Shown: piece by piece, positions 21,939 through 32,700 of the stretch
Position numbering within the stretch: the stretch's first letter is position 1
Layout of the letters: each line of letters begins with the position of its first letter
DNA from: a virus
Strand: one strand, 5' to 3'
DNA: 61,841 bases
Virus record (IMG/VR): IMGVR_UViG_3300036859_000137
Coordinates: 1 to 61,841 of that record
The notes under the pieces: generated by a model
Seen by the model: only the letters and a program-made list of their open reading frames with translations
What the model was told of the DNA's origin: nothing
Database searches by the model: none
Position numbers and translations under genes: made by a program

Positions 21939-22147
21939 ACCTGGCGGAACTCAATGATCACATCGCCCGCGTCCGCCATGATCTCGAAGCTAAAAAGGAT
22001 GATCTTGACCGACTGCTTCTCGCCGACCCGGCGACCGGGATGATGGTCCGCTTCCAGATCGAATGTCTTGAGCCCCGGCTGCGGGAGCTGGAGCGCCAGG
22101 CACTGAGGACGACCAAGGAAGCCGACGCTCATACGGTCGCTGTCTAA
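21935..22147 (+). CDS. 70-residue coiled-coil protein
   Basis: Charged coiled coil (VRHDLEAKKDDLDRLLL and LEPRLRELERQAL). ATGA-coupled to whiB, last + gene before the strand switch; its stop overlaps the convergent gene by 4 bases. It may partner the WhiB protein. Confidence 0.65.
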   Translation: MNLAELNDHIARVRHDLEAKKDDLDRLLLADPATGMMVRFQIECLEPRLRELERQALRTTKEADAHTVAV

Positions 22148-23274
22148 GCGATCACTACAGGCGCCCGGTCCCTGCGCCTCTCAAGATCGTAAGCATGATG
22201 CCAACATTCCAGCCACCGCCACGCGTTCGGCTCCAGCCGGAAGCCGTCGGCCACCTCGCGCGCTGCTGCCGCCCGCTCCTGCCGGAGCGCCGGTGAGTCC
22301 TGGAGCTTCTTCAGCTCCTGATACCACCGGCGCGGGGTGTCCGCCAGAGCACCGATCACGAGACCGCTCTTCACCCCTCGCTGGTACAGACGCGAGTACT
22401 CCGCCCGGGGAGAGGCCACCCACGGGACCCCGAGCGCGGACATCTCCAGCGGCTTGAGCCAGCTCTTGCACCGGTTGAACCTCGTGTCCGCCAGGGGAGC
22501 CACGCCGATGCCGAGACCGGCCACCGCGCGCGGCCACTCGGTGAGGGCGATCGGGAGATCATGGCCAGACGGGTCCCTGGCAAGACCGAATGCGTACCCG
22601 CATCCAGTCGGGTCACCGATGACCTGAAAGGCGCCAGGATCGGCGCACAGCCGCGCCATGGCCCCGCCTATGGCCGACGGGTCATCCGGGTGCGAGGCGA
22701 GCGACGCTGGCCAGCCGATCCGATCACTGTCCACATGATCCACACCGTAGTAGAACGAGGGCAGGTGATTGAAGATCACTTTCCCTTGACCCTGGCGGGC
22801 GTAGACGTCGAGCAGGGCCGGAGTGGAGACCGTCACGAGCGTCGATTCCCGGCACGCAGCCACGAGGTTGTGCCAGCTGTTCCGGGAGAACTCCCCGCTC
22901 TTCCGGTCGACCAGCCACTGATTCCTCGGGTGGTAGCCCTTGTACGCCGGGTTGCTCGGATGGATCGACGTGAGATCGTCGTCCACATCGGTGACGACCG
23001 CGATCCCGTTCTTGCGCATGAGCGGGATCGCCTCGGCCATGAACTGATGAGTGATCCTCTGGAGCACCACCACATCGGTGTCAAGATCCAGGACTTCCTC
23101 GCAGTGCGAGTCCTTGTCACGGCGCCGGTTGCCGGAGATCCGCAGCCGGATGTCACGCTTCTCCGGCGGACGGAGATCGATATCGTGCCCCTGGCGCTTG
23201 AGTTCCTCGGCCGCCCAGATGAGCCGGAACGCTCCGCACCCGGAGCTGTCCGCCGGATAGATCGTGATCTTCAC
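22144..23274 (-). CDS. GT-B (GT4-like) glycosyltransferase
   Basis: 376 residues from GTG overlapping the upstream stop. The N-terminal domain has DSSGCGAFRLIWAAEEL and TDVDDDL; the C-terminal domain has PTGCGYAFG, GIGVAPLADTRFN and CKSWLKPLEMSALGVP, the typical nucleotide-sugar end motif. It stands apart from the other sugar genes, beside the lysin and tail genes, so it may decorate tail proteins. Acceptor unproven. Confidence 0.8.
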   Translation of the reverse strand: MKITIYPADSSGCGAFRLIWAAEELKRQGHDIDLRPPEKRDIRLRISGNRRRDKDSHCEEVLDLDTDVVVLQRITHQFMAEAIPLMRKNGIAVVTDVDDDLTSIHPSNPAYKGYHPRNQWLVDRKSGEFSRNSWHNLVAACRESTLVTVSTPALLDVYARQGQGKVIFNHLPSFYYGVDHVDSDRIGWPASLASHPDDPSAIGGAMARLCADPGAFQVIGDPTGCGYAFGLARDPSGHDLPIALTEWPRAVAGLGIGVAPLADTRFNRCKSWLKPLEMSALGVPWVASPRAEYSRLYQRGVKSGLVIGALADTPRRWYQELKKLQDSPALRQERAAAAREVADGFRLEPNAWRWLECWHHAYDLERRRDRAPVVIA

Positions 23275-23558
23275 TTGGTCCCGTGCGCCTTCGCCTGAAC
23301 CTTCGCGGTACCGGCCTGGACCGTGACGCCGGTCACCGGCTCTTCCTGGATCGGTACCGGCGCGGCCTTTCCCTTCGCCTGTGTGCGCTTCGCAGGAGCC
23401 TTCCGGGCCGGGGGTACCGGGTCGGGGGTCTCAGGCCCGGAGACGGCCGCCTGCGGGTTCTGGATCTCTGCGTACGGCGGGGCCTCCGGCGGGAGGGAAT
23501 TCTCCACAGCGGCCGTGACGGAGTCGAACACCCGGACCGGGATCTTGTCGTCAGCCAT
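23271..23558 (-). CDS. 95-residue Pro/Ala/Lys-rich protein
   Basis: Low-complexity, basic C-terminal half (PARKAPAKRTQAKGKAAP), likely disordered; short acidic N-terminus. ATG has GATC fused. Sits between lysin and glycosyltransferase genes. Function unknown; histone-like tail or wall-binding linker are possibilities. Confidence 0.55.
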   Translation of the reverse strand: MADDKIPVRVFDSVTAAVENSLPPEAPPYAEIQNPQAAVSGPETPDPVPPARKAPAKRTQAKGKAAPVPIQEEPVTGVTVQAGTAKVQAKAHGTK

Positions 23559-23560
23559 GA

Positions 23561-24904
23561 TCAGGTTCCTTCCGTGAATCCTACGGTGATCTTCAGAGAT
23601 TCGATCTTGGCTGCGATGTCCTCCGGGAGCCCGGAGAGATCCAGACCGGAGAGCACCGTCTTGACCTCCGCCAGGGAGGTTCCGAGGACCGTGAGCGCAG
23701 TCTTGATCTCGGTCAGGCTGGACCCGTTGGTACGGGCCTGCGCGAGGATCTCCAGGAGCCGGAGGTAACCCTCCCGCTCATAACTGGCCAGGGCCCACGT
23801 CGGATTGGCCGGATCATCGTTCGGGGACCGGACCGCATCCTTGTTGACCACGGCCGCGAACGCCTCGGCTTTGACCACGGCCGTGACCTGAGCCTTGATC
23901 GTGTTCGTGATCCATGTTTTGTCTTCAGCGCTGAGCGCCATGTCGTCTCCCTGTGCCCATGTGATCATGTCTGCCCTGCTCGCGAACTGCGCCAGGTCAT
24001 GATCGTAGTCTCCGGCGGTCGAGTACTGATGAATGAGCCAGTTGGACTGGATCGGAGGTGAGCCTGCGGGGATCCCGCCGGTCGCGATCCACAGCCCGTC
24101 ACCGGCGAAGCCGGTCGTGTCCCGGTTGAGCCAGAACGACGTGTTGCAGTAGAGCCCGACCCGGTGGCCCGGGGCCTTTCCCTGCACGTAGCTGATCCAT
24201 GCGTCCTTCTGGGCATTGCTCACCCCGGCATCTTCCCAGTCGAACCACAGGTGATCACCGGGCTGGAGAATGATCTGATCAAGGAACCGGTCGGCCTGAG
24301 CGATCATGTCACCCGGCCGCGCGAAGTGATAGAAGCCGACCGAGAGACCGTGATCTCTGGCCCACTGGCGCTGACCGGTCCACCGGCTCGACACCCACGA
24401 AGAACCCTCGGTCACTTTGATGATCGCGAAATCCACCCGCTTCCCGTCACCGGGGGTGGTGAGAGCGAAGTTGATCGGCTGGAACATGCTCACGTCCACG
24501 CCGTAGATCGCCACGGCTTCCCACTCCTGATTCTGGAAGTACGGAACTGTCCACCCGAGATAGGGCAGACCCCATCGGGAAGTGATCGTACCGGCCTGAA
24601 CACGGGACACCGTCCCGGGGCCGCTGATGTCGATCGACCACACGGAGCCGGTCCCGTCCGAGATCGCGACGTGCCCGTGTCCGGCACTGCCGCCACCCCA
24701 GAAGACGAGGGTTCCCGGCGGCGCGTTCACCGCGCCCGGGTGCTTGAGCGAGGACGGGGTCAGCTGCCACTGCGCCACGGCGTCCCGGTACCCGCTGAAG
24801 CCGTAGCCGTACATCGCGGCGCAGAACTGGCCGCACATACCGACCGACCACGTCCGGGTGATAGCACACTGTGCTAGCGCTTCAGCGACCGAGGAGACAG
24901 GCAT
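23561..24904 (-). CDS. Endolysin: CHAP-like domain plus GH25 muramidase
   Basis: 447 residues from ATG 24904 (GTG 24910 is an alternative). Residues 1-125 resemble a CHAP/NlpC amidase (C24 in GMCGQFC, H78 in GHVAI). Residues 133-325 are GH25: YGVDVSMFQP, FAIIKVTEG, the catalytic FDWEDAG (221-227) and IHQYS. The C-terminal ~120 residues are helical and may bind wall or multimerise. Two catalytic domains would cut glycan and peptide parts of the wall. No signal peptide is visible. Confidence 0.88.
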   Translation of the reverse strand: MPVSSVAEALAQCAITRTWSVGMCGQFCAAMYGYGFSGYRDAVAQWQLTPSSLKHPGAVNAPPGTLVFWGGGSAGHGHVAISDGTGSVWSIDISGPGTVSRVQAGTITSRWGLPYLGWTVPYFQNQEWEAVAIYGVDVSMFQPINFALTTPGDGKRVDFAIIKVTEGSSWVSSRWTGQRQWARDHGLSVGFYHFARPGDMIAQADRFLDQIILQPGDHLWFDWEDAGVSNAQKDAWISYVQGKAPGHRVGLYCNTSFWLNRDTTGFAGDGLWIATGGIPAGSPPIQSNWLIHQYSTAGDYDHDLAQFASRADMITWAQGDDMALSAEDKTWITNTIKAQVTAVVKAEAFAAVVNKDAVRSPNDDPANPTWALASYEREGYLRLLEILAQARTNGSSLTEIKTALTVLGTSLAEVKTVLSGLDLSGLPEDIAAKIESLKITVGFTEGT

Positions 24905-24910
24905 GATCAC

Positions 24911-25456
24911 CTACAGGGGGAGGACGTGCAGGGAACGGAACTGGAAGGTACCGGTACCCGAGCTGACGGAGTACTTCGCCTGGAAGGTGTTCGATCCGGC
25001 CGTCAGCGCGGTCGCGAGGTACCAGCGTGAGGTATAGAGAACTCCGTTGACCCCCATGCCGACCCCACCGGCCGCCCAGTCGTCGGACGCTGCCCGGGTG
25101 GTCGCGCCGGAGATCGCCCAGCTCATCTTGACCGAGGCCGTGGCCCCGTTCGTGTTCGGCCCGATCCGGCCTCCCTGGATCACGATCGCCTTCGTCCCGG
25201 TGGTCACGGTGACCGTCGGTCCCACGGTGGCCAGGTTCGCCGGGGTCGTGCTCGTGGTCGTCTCCTGGGTGTCGACCTTGTCCGTGGTGAAGATCCGTTC
25301 CGCGATGGCGTTCGCGCCGGTGGCCACGAAAAACCCGCTGGGGTTGAGTGCCTTCGCTGCCTCGGTCAGGTTGAGGTTGTCCCTCACATACAGGTTGAAG
25401 TCGGCAGAGGCGACGACCTGTCCGGCAATCGCCGTCATGGGTGCGACCCACGCCAT
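24911..25456 (-). CDS. Tail/virion protein, paralogue 1
   Basis: 181 residues. Starts MAWVAPMTAIAGQVV and ends FQAKYSVSSGTGTFQFRSL, the same frame as the proteins at 25469 and 26364. Thr/Ala-rich beta protein typical of tail-fibre or decoration heads. One of three tandem copies upstream of the lysin. I cannot name its family. Confidence 0.7.
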   Translation of the reverse strand: MAWVAPMTAIAGQVVASADFNLYVRDNLNLTEAAKALNPSGFFVATGANAIAERIFTTDKVDTQETTTSTTPANLATVGPTVTVTTGTKAIVIQGGRIGPNTNGATASVKMSWAISGATTRAASDDWAAGGVGMGVNGVLYTSRWYLATALTAGSNTFQAKYSVSSGTGTFQFRSLHVLPL

Positions 25457-25468
25457 ATGATCATCCCC

Positions 25469-26038
25469 TCAGAACGGCATGACCAGGATGGACCGCACGG
25501 AGGCGAATCCCTGACTGGAGCTGACGGCGTACTTGGCGGTGAAAGTGTTCAGTCCCTGGGTGAGGCCGGTCGCGAGGTAGGCCCGGGAGTCGTAGGCGAA
25601 CCCGGAGGAGCCGAGGCCGACCTCTCCGGCTGCCCATGCGTCCGCAGCGGTGATCGAGGTGGCGCCGGAGACCTCCCAGCTCATTTTGACGGACTGGGTG
25701 GCGGAGAGACCTCCGCCGATCCGGCCACCGACCACGACCAGGCAGGTGGAGCCGGAGAACACCGTGACGGACGGACCGGCCGCCGGTACCCCGCCGGTCG
25801 GTACGGTGTCGTCCATGTCGGCGTACGTGGTCTGTGTGGTCGAGTCCTGCTGATTGACGATCGCCTGCTGGACCACTCGCTCACTGATCTGATTCGTGCC
25901 GGACGTCACAAAATAGCTCCCGGCCGTGGTGGCTTTGGCCGGACATGTCTCGTTCAGGTTGTCCCGCACGAAGGTATTGAACTGGGCTGCGGTGTAGACG
26001 GCTCCCGCCACCGCCGTCATGGGTGCGGTCCACGCCAT
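25469..26038 (-). CDS. Tail/virion protein, paralogue 2
   Basis: 189 residues, MAWTAPMTAVAGAVYT start and FTAKYAVSSSQGF near the end. The middle has VKMSWEVSGATSITAAD, close to VKMSWAISGATTRAASD of paralogue 1. Slightly longer loop. Likely a receptor-binding or decoration head. Confidence 0.7.
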   Translation of the reverse strand: MAWTAPMTAVAGAVYTAAQFNTFVRDNLNETCPAKATTAGSYFVTSGTNQISERVVQQAIVNQQDSTTQTTYADMDDTVPTGGVPAAGPSVTVFSGSTCLVVVGGRIGGGLSATQSVKMSWEVSGATSITAADAWAAGEVGLGSSGFAYDSRAYLATGLTQGLNTFTAKYAVSSSQGFASVRSILVMPF

Positions 26039-26042
26039 GTGA

Positions 26043-26354
26043 TCACGCTCCCATGTCCGGATCCGGGGCGGTCCGCCCGAGATCCTCGTCCGCCCTCATG
26101 ACCGACTGGGGCTGTACCGGATAAGTGGCTCCGGTGGCCGTGTTGAGCCCGGCCTGAAGCTCTTGGTCGGTGACGAGTCCCTTATCCGTGAGTGCCTTGA
26201 GGATCACCGCGAGAATCACGTTGATCGTAAGGAACGCCACCCGGAGTTCGAAGGGCATGTACTTGAGATCGTCCGGCCGACCGCCGGAGAGCTTCTGATA
26301 GATCGTTTTCTGTGCTGACCAGATGGTCGTCACGTACGTCTTCAGCGTCGCCAT
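26043..26354 (-). CDS. 103-residue small protein in tail cluster
   Basis: Helical, one hydrophobic segment (VAFLTINVILAVILKAL, about 40-56). It separates paralogue 2 and 3. Could be a holin-like or tail-associated protein; not assignable. Confidence 0.6.
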   Translation of the reverse strand: MATLKTYVTTIWSAQKTIYQKLSGGRPDDLKYMPFELRVAFLTINVILAVILKALTDKGLVTDQELQAGLNTATGATYPVQPQSVMRADEDLGRTAPDPDMGA

Positions 26355-26363
26355 GATCGTCTC

Positions 26364-26909
26364 CTAGAACGGCAGGACCGCAAGATCACGGTTGACGAAC
26401 GTCCCGGTGTTCGAGACGACCTTGTACTTGGCCTGGAAGGTATTCGATCCGGCCACGAGGCCGGTGACCCGGAAGACCGCCCCGAGGCGAAGCCGGTTCG
26501 CGGCAGCCACCCCGGCGATGTTGATCGCGGAGGCGTCGGAGGCCGCGATGGACGAGGAGCCGGACACGGCGAAGCCCATGAACGTTCCGACGTTGATCGT
26601 GTTGTTCTCCATACCGGCCTTGATCGCCACCCATGCAGAGGTGCCAGTGGTCACCGTGACCGTGGGTCCGACCGTGCCGGAGGTGAGATCCGCGTAGCTG
26701 GTCGAGGTGGTCGTCTCGGCCGTGGCCACGGTGGCGGAGCCGGGGGTCCGCGCGGCAATCGCGTTCGCGGCCGTGGACACGAAGAACTGACCGGCGGCCG
26801 AAGCCTTGGCCGGAGCCGTCTCGTTCAGGTTGTCCCGAACGTACTGATTGAACTGAGCCGCCGAGAACGTCGCTCCTGCGACGGCCGTCATGGGCGCCGA
26901 CCAAGCCAT
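26364..26909 (-). CDS. Tail/virion protein, paralogue 3
   Basis: 181 residues, MAWSAPMTAVAGATFS start and FQAKYKVVSNTGTF near the end, like the other two copies. The central loop region is the most different. A tandem triplicate with divergent cores suggests tuning of receptor binding. Confidence 0.7.
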   Translation of the reverse strand: MAWSAPMTAVAGATFSAAQFNQYVRDNLNETAPAKASAAGQFFVSTAANAIAARTPGSATVATAETTTSTSYADLTSGTVGPTVTVTTGTSAWVAIKAGMENNTINVGTFMGFAVSGSSSIAASDASAINIAGVAAANRLRLGAVFRVTGLVAGSNTFQAKYKVVSNTGTFVNRDLAVLPF

Positions 26910-26911
26910 GG

Positions 26912-27277
26912 TTACCTCACCCCATGCTCTTCGTTCTCCTCGGCCAGCTGGGCGAGGGTCTGACCGTGCGGAACGTTGAACCGGACCGCGATCGGATGAT
27001 CCTGCGGATACCAGTTACGTGTCTGGGGAACCGGACGTTTCGAGAGAATCGCCATGATCTCGTGCTCCCGCCGGGGCCAGGCGATCCGGTCCGTGGTGAA
27101 AGCGCAGTTCGAGCACTGGAAGAACGGGATGCGTGAGTCCCTCGGTCCTCCCATACGGGACTGCCGGTAGAGGAACTCCACGTTGTTGCATCCGGCCGGA
27201 CAGTCCGCCACCCACTCCCCGCTGTAGACGTAGGCGAAGGCCGGACCGATGTCCGGGGGTTTCACAGGTATCGTCAT
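26912..27277 (-). CDS. 121-residue zinc-binding protein
   Basis: Cysteine pairs ADCPAGC and FQCSNC about 35 residues apart suggest a zinc ribbon. Start ATG 27277 has CGAGGAGAAG 4 bases upstream and is preferred to the ATG at 27295. Function unknown; common position for a small tail-associated protein. Confidence 0.6.
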   Translation of the reverse strand: MTIPVKPPDIGPAFAYVYSGEWVADCPAGCNNVEFLYRQSRMGGPRDSRIPFFQCSNCAFTTDRIAWPRREHEIMAILSKRPVPQTRNWYPQDHPIAVRFNVPHGQTLAQLAEENEEHGVR

Positions 27278-27291
27278 GATCTTCTCCTCGT

Positions 27292-29715
27292 TCATGTGCC
27301 GTAGACACCGAAGTCGAACACACCGGTCACCGGATCATCGAACGCGAACGTGGTGAAGGGCGAGTCTCCCTGGATCGGGTCGAAGATACCTTGATCGAAG
27401 CCTGCTCCTCGCACGTCGAAGCGGAACGGGTTGGCCGACTGGAGAGCAGCCTTCTCACACCCGAAGATCACCGAGTGGACCGGAGGGTGCCCCGGCTGGT
27501 TGAACCGCTGGATCGTGTGAGTGATCCGCTCGATGAAGAAGTCGTCGTCCAAGCCCATCTCGTCGTTGCGGATGTGGATCCGGTCACTGATGGTCCGGTT
27601 GACGATCTGGAGGAAGTGGGAGGGATCCTGAGTGATCACCCGGAGCTGCACCGTGGGGCGCCGCTCGGAGTAGCGGAGCAGGATCGCCCCGGCGATGGCG
27701 TCCGCGTCGTTGGCGTTCGCCCATGGCGCGTCGTCGGGGTATGCGCGCTCTCCGTGCACACCGATCGAGCCGGAGTCCTCCCGGTGCACCTTGATGTTCC
27801 GGGCCACGGTGATGGCCCTGGCCCGGACCTGGAGGTTCTGGAGTGTGACGCTGCCACCCACGGCCAGGATCGAGACCTTGACCGAGGCGCCCGATGTCCG
27901 GCTGAGCTGGATCTGTTCCGTACCGGCACCGGATTTGATGTAGTCCGTCACGCTCACGGGGGTGACCGCGTCGAGGAAAGGATCAGTGGTGCTGATCTCG
28001 ATCGTGGTGGACTGGCCGGAGGACAGAGTGATCGAGTCCTCGGTGTTCCAGATGGGGGTGAACGCGTCGTCGGCCGTCCGCTCCGACACGTCGAACGTGA
28101 CGGAGTTGACGATGTCCCGCCAGCCATGGGCATAGGTGAACGGTGCGGTGAAGTCGAGATCTCCCAGGTTGCTGTCCGCCACGGTGCAGTCGAACACGGG
28201 CCCCTGACTGAACGTGGCCTGAGCCGTGGTGGAGTGGGACGACTGGATCCGGTGGTGCCGGTCATGGAAGACGAAGGTCCCGTCCGGCGCCACGTAGGCG
28301 ATAGCCGGGGCACCCTCGGACTTGATCAGATCGTTGATCGCGGTCAGGGCATCGGTTCCCTCGGCCCACCAGAACTTCACGTATGTCGCGCCGACGTCGA
28401 GCTGCCGACCGGCCGTCCACCCGATCTCGTCCAGGATCGCGCCGATCAGCTCCCCGGTCCTCATGGCCTGGAAGACTTCCGTGGACAGGTTGATCCGGGA
28501 AAGATCGTTCAGGGCATCGAGGAACGTGAGCTCCACAGACCGGTCGTCCATGTCGGCCTTGACGTTGAAATCATCGATCCGGCCGGAGAACAGCGGGAAG
28601 ACCGTCCCGGCCCAGGTAACCTGACCCCGCATGGCCCGAGCCGGTTCGAGGGTGCCGTACAGGACAGACGCGGTCCACTCCGGGGAGTACTTCCGGCTCA
28701 CGTTGATCAGGGAGAACGAGGCACTCCCGACGGCCGCAGGGTTCAGCTGGCGGTCCTGGTCGCGGCCGTAACTGATCGAGACGTCACTGATCAGATCCTG
28801 TGTCGCTTCGTCCACTCCGCCGGTGCCCATGAGCCCGAGCATGAGCATCGCGGAGGACGCGGTGAAGTTCCCGTCTCCGTTCCAGTCGATCGCGAACGAG
28901 TAGTCGGGCAGGCCGCCGTCCGCGCACAGGTCCCACGGTCCGTTCGTCGTGGTGGTCGTGGCGCCCCGGCCCGCGAAGGTGATCGAAGCGACTCCGGCGA
29001 TAGCCGTTGCCTGGGAGGCCGTGTTCGCTGGCTTGAGAGCCAGGGAGATCCCCACCGAGCCGTACGTGACAGTATTGCTGGCCGTGGTGGTGCGCTGTGT
29101 CTGGAGCCCGGCCGTCAGGTCGGCATTCGAGTCATACAGCGCCATGGACGGAGCCGTGGAGACGCCATACGCCTCGTTGACCCTGGCCACGTCGGTACCG
29201 ACCGAATCGGTGAACGTCAGGTTGTTGTCCGAGACCGAGCCACGGAACGAGAGAAGCCAGTCATTCGGGGCCACGGTGGTCACCTGCGGGTGGGCGAACG
29301 CGGCGGCCGTCGAGGTGGTCGTGGATCCCTGGATCAGCTCGACCGGGGTCGACTGGTCCACTCCGGTGTAGGCCGCGATGAACCCGAACACCCACGGGTC
29401 ACCGGTGGGCCAGGCGTCAGTGTTGAAGGACATCGACTGCGAGGAGCCGAGTGAGCCATTGTCGATCCGGTGATAGAGGTGGACGTGCGGCCGTCCGGTG
29501 TACGGGGACGAGATCGACGTGCCAGCAGAGTAGTGCCCGAGCAGGGTCCAGCCGGACGGGGTCGAGGTCGGCCCGGTGTTGTCGTCGGTGACAACCGCCC
29601 ACAACAGCCAGTCGGTCGACACATGACCGACCGGCATGGAGAACGACTGCGGAGTGCCGGAGATCGACACGTCCGCCTTGGTCCGGGTGCCGACTGATCG
29701 GAAGCCGATAGCCAC
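27292..29715 (-). CDS. Minor tail protein (large, multidomain)
   Basis: 807 residues from GTG 29715. N-terminal half contains a lectin-like beta domain (DWLLWAVVTDDNTGPTST) and the second half a tail-tip fold (RQLNPAAVGSASFSLINVSR, ITVARNIKVHRED). It follows the tape measure, the standard place for tail-tip or baseplate proteins. Exact tip role is unknown. Confidence 0.75.
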   Translation of the reverse strand: MAIGFRSVGTRTKADVSISGTPQSFSMPVGHVSTDWLLWAVVTDDNTGPTSTPSGWTLLGHYSAGTSISSPYTGRPHVHLYHRIDNGSLGSSQSMSFNTDAWPTGDPWVFGFIAAYTGVDQSTPVELIQGSTTTSTAAAFAHPQVTTVAPNDWLLSFRGSVSDNNLTFTDSVGTDVARVNEAYGVSTAPSMALYDSNADLTAGLQTQRTTTASNTVTYGSVGISLALKPANTASQATAIAGVASITFAGRGATTTTTNGPWDLCADGGLPDYSFAIDWNGDGNFTASSAMLMLGLMGTGGVDEATQDLISDVSISYGRDQDRQLNPAAVGSASFSLINVSRKYSPEWTASVLYGTLEPARAMRGQVTWAGTVFPLFSGRIDDFNVKADMDDRSVELTFLDALNDLSRINLSTEVFQAMRTGELIGAILDEIGWTAGRQLDVGATYVKFWWAEGTDALTAINDLIKSEGAPAIAYVAPDGTFVFHDRHHRIQSSHSTTAQATFSQGPVFDCTVADSNLGDLDFTAPFTYAHGWRDIVNSVTFDVSERTADDAFTPIWNTEDSITLSSGQSTTIEISTTDPFLDAVTPVSVTDYIKSGAGTEQIQLSRTSGASVKVSILAVGGSVTLQNLQVRARAITVARNIKVHREDSGSIGVHGERAYPDDAPWANANDADAIAGAILLRYSERRPTVQLRVITQDPSHFLQIVNRTISDRIHIRNDEMGLDDDFFIERITHTIQRFNQPGHPPVHSVIFGCEKAALQSANPFRFDVRGAGFDQGIFDPIQGDSPFTTFAFDDPVTGVFDFGVYGT

Positions 29716-32700
29716 TACAGCCGTCCCCTCCGCTTGAGCTGGTCGAATGCATCGACGAGCCAGTCCTGAAGCTCATGCCTCGAACCGATCACTCCGTGGT
29801 TCTCCAGGACGAGACGCTCGATTACCAGAGTGGTTCCCCCGCCTCCGGCCGCCGCGAGGGGGAGTCGGTCCACGAGACGCTCGAACGCCTCGGTCTGGCG
29901 CGGTGAGAGGATGCGCTCCGGCTTGTTCGTATTCTTGCCGATCCAGCCCCGCCACCGGGCGAGACCGCCCTCGTCGTACCAGTGCGGAGAGCGGGCCTTC
30001 CACTTCGAATAGGCGTTCATGGGGTTGCCGTACACGCTCTTGATGTACTTCAGACCCCACTTGATCTGCGTGGTCGGGTTGGTCCGCCAGTCAGCGCCCG
30101 CGCTCGCCATCTTCGAAGCGGGCAGTGACTGCGGGATGCCGTACGCCCCAGAAGACTTATTGAGTGCCTTGTAGTTCCAGCCGGACTCACCCATCCATAG
30201 CTGATACAGGGCTGGCCAGTTGCCACCGCCCCAGCCGTACAGGCTTTTCATGAGCAACTGCGCAGTCTGCATCGCCCTGGTCGGGTTGCTCGGGGCACCG
30301 AGACCGATGGCCCCGAGACCGGCGGAGAACAGTTTCTTGATCTTGCCGATGACGTCCTTGACCGAGTCGCCGGTTCCGTAGATGAAGTTTCCGACGTCCT
30401 TGAATCCGATCTTGAGACCGTGGAGCAGGCCCTGCATGAGCGCCTTACCAGCCGGAGTCAGCAACGTCTTGTCGAGGGAGAGCGGACCCTTGTGATCCTT
30501 GATCCATTTCGCGATTCCGCCGACCCACCCGGTAAGATCCTTCCAGATGCTCTTGAGCCCGCTCCAGAAACCGGACAGCACGTCGCGGCCCTTCTGGTAC
30601 AAGAGCTTTCCGACGTCACCGACGGCTCCGGTGATCGCTTTCCTACGCCCGGACACCCATGAGGACACCGTTCCCCAGATGGCCTTGAAGCCGTTGTAGA
30701 GACCGCTGATCGTGTTCCGGCCCTGCTGATACAGCCACTTCCCGGCGCCGGAGAAGAAGTTGATCGTCGGCCGGTAGATGTGGGCCATGAACCACGTGCG
30801 GATCGTGTTCGCGATGACCAGCTGTCCCCTGATCTGGCCCATGATCAAGGACTTGCCCGAGCTGTACAGCCACGATCCGGCATTCCGGAAGAACCCGGTG
30901 ACGGGCTTGAAGACGTGAGCGTTCAGCCATGTCCCGAGAGTGACAGCGATCTTCAGCATGCCGACGATCAAGCCCCGGATCAGGTCGACGCCCAGCACGG
31001 CCATGACCGTGGAGGGGGAGTGGATCCCGAACACGTTCTTGAAGAAGTCGACGATGCCGTGCCAGAGCGTCTTGAAGAACGCGGGGACGCTCTTGGTGAA
31101 GAACGTCGTGGCCCCGTGGAACAGCCCGGAGATCAAGTCACCCCCGGCTTTGTAGAGCACCTTGCCGAACCCTGTGGCGAACGAGGCGATCCGACCGGGG
31201 AGCTTGCTGAAGAACGAGGCGATGGCCTGTCCGGCGACCACGAACCAGTGACCGATGATTCCCGGCAGGCTGGCGAAGAAGTGGCCGACCTGACCAGGGA
31301 GTTTCGAGAAGAACGAGACGAAGCCCTTGCCGAACGAGACAGCGAAGTTGATCGTGGCATCGAATGCCTTCTTCGCGCCATCGCTGATCATTTTCCAGTG
31401 CTTGACGATGTACAGCACCGCCAGGCCGATCGGTCCACCGAGGATCGCGAGGAGCAGGGGCCAGTTGTGCTTGATCCAGTTGATCGTTGCCTTGAAAGCG
31501 GTCTTCACCCCTTCCCAGTGACGCACGATCATGGCCACGGCCAGACCGAACGGACCAGTCAAGATCGTGAAAACAACGATTTGCCAGTTGTTCTTGAGCC
31601 AGTGGACAAAGCCCAGGGTGACCGTTTTGACAAAGCCCCAGACGGCGGCCCACAGCTTCTGGAAGAACTTCGTCTTGGTCGCCAGGAGCACGATGCCCGC
31701 GACCACGGCCACGATCGCAACCACGATCCAGGTGAGCGGGTTGGCCAGGATCGCGGCGGCCAGTCCCCAGAAGGCGGCGGACGTGATCGCGGTCCAGATC
31801 GCGACGAGACGCTCTTGTACCCACAGCGCGGCGAGCTGGACTCTCATGATCATCAGGGAATCTGTCTGCGCCATGGTCGCGATGGTCCACGCCACCTGAG
31901 CGGCAGCGGCCACCGCCGCTCCGGCCGCCCACAGCTTGCTGATCACGTAGGCGGCGGAGAGTGCCGTGACGAGTCCGAGGATGCCGAAGACGAGCGCAAG
32001 CGTGACGTTCTTGTGTTCGGTGAAGAGCTTGACGATCCGGAGCACCACCGGGATCAGCTTGGATCCGATGTTGATGAACAGCACCTGGATCCGCTGCTTC
32101 GCCATGTCGAGCTGGACGTTCAGGAGGTTCTGCGTGATCTTCCAGCCTTCGACGTCCTTCGATGCGTTGTGGAATGACTCCCCGACTTTCTTGACTCGTT
32201 CCTTGTTCCCCTCGGCACTCTCCCCGGTGAGCTGAAGCACGGTGTTCAGGCCGATGGCTCCACCGGCCATTTTCTTGATCGCATCGGTGTACGTCTTGGC
32301 GGCCGGACCGCCGCTCTTCAATTCCCGGCTGAAGCCCTTTGAACGGTTCACGAGGGTCTGGAAGTTGCGGAGCATCGGCTGCTGATCAACGGCCGCCCCC
32401 TTGATCGTCGCCTTCCAGTCGTCCGCCTCGATCTTGCCGGACAGGAACCCCTTGGCAGCCTTCTGGAGTTCCGGAGGCATCTTGCTGATCATGATCCGAG
32501 CGTCCTCGGCCGACTGCTTCGTACCTTCGAACGCGCTCAGAAGGATCTTTCCACTCGGTCCCATCTTGGAAAGGATCGTGGTCGTCAGAAGATCAAAAGT
32601 TCCGGTCAGACCGCGCTTGCCGAGCTTCTGGGAAACGTCGGTGGCGGACAGACCGAAACGGGCCATCTCGCGCTGGGCGACCATGTTCGGAGCCGCCAGG

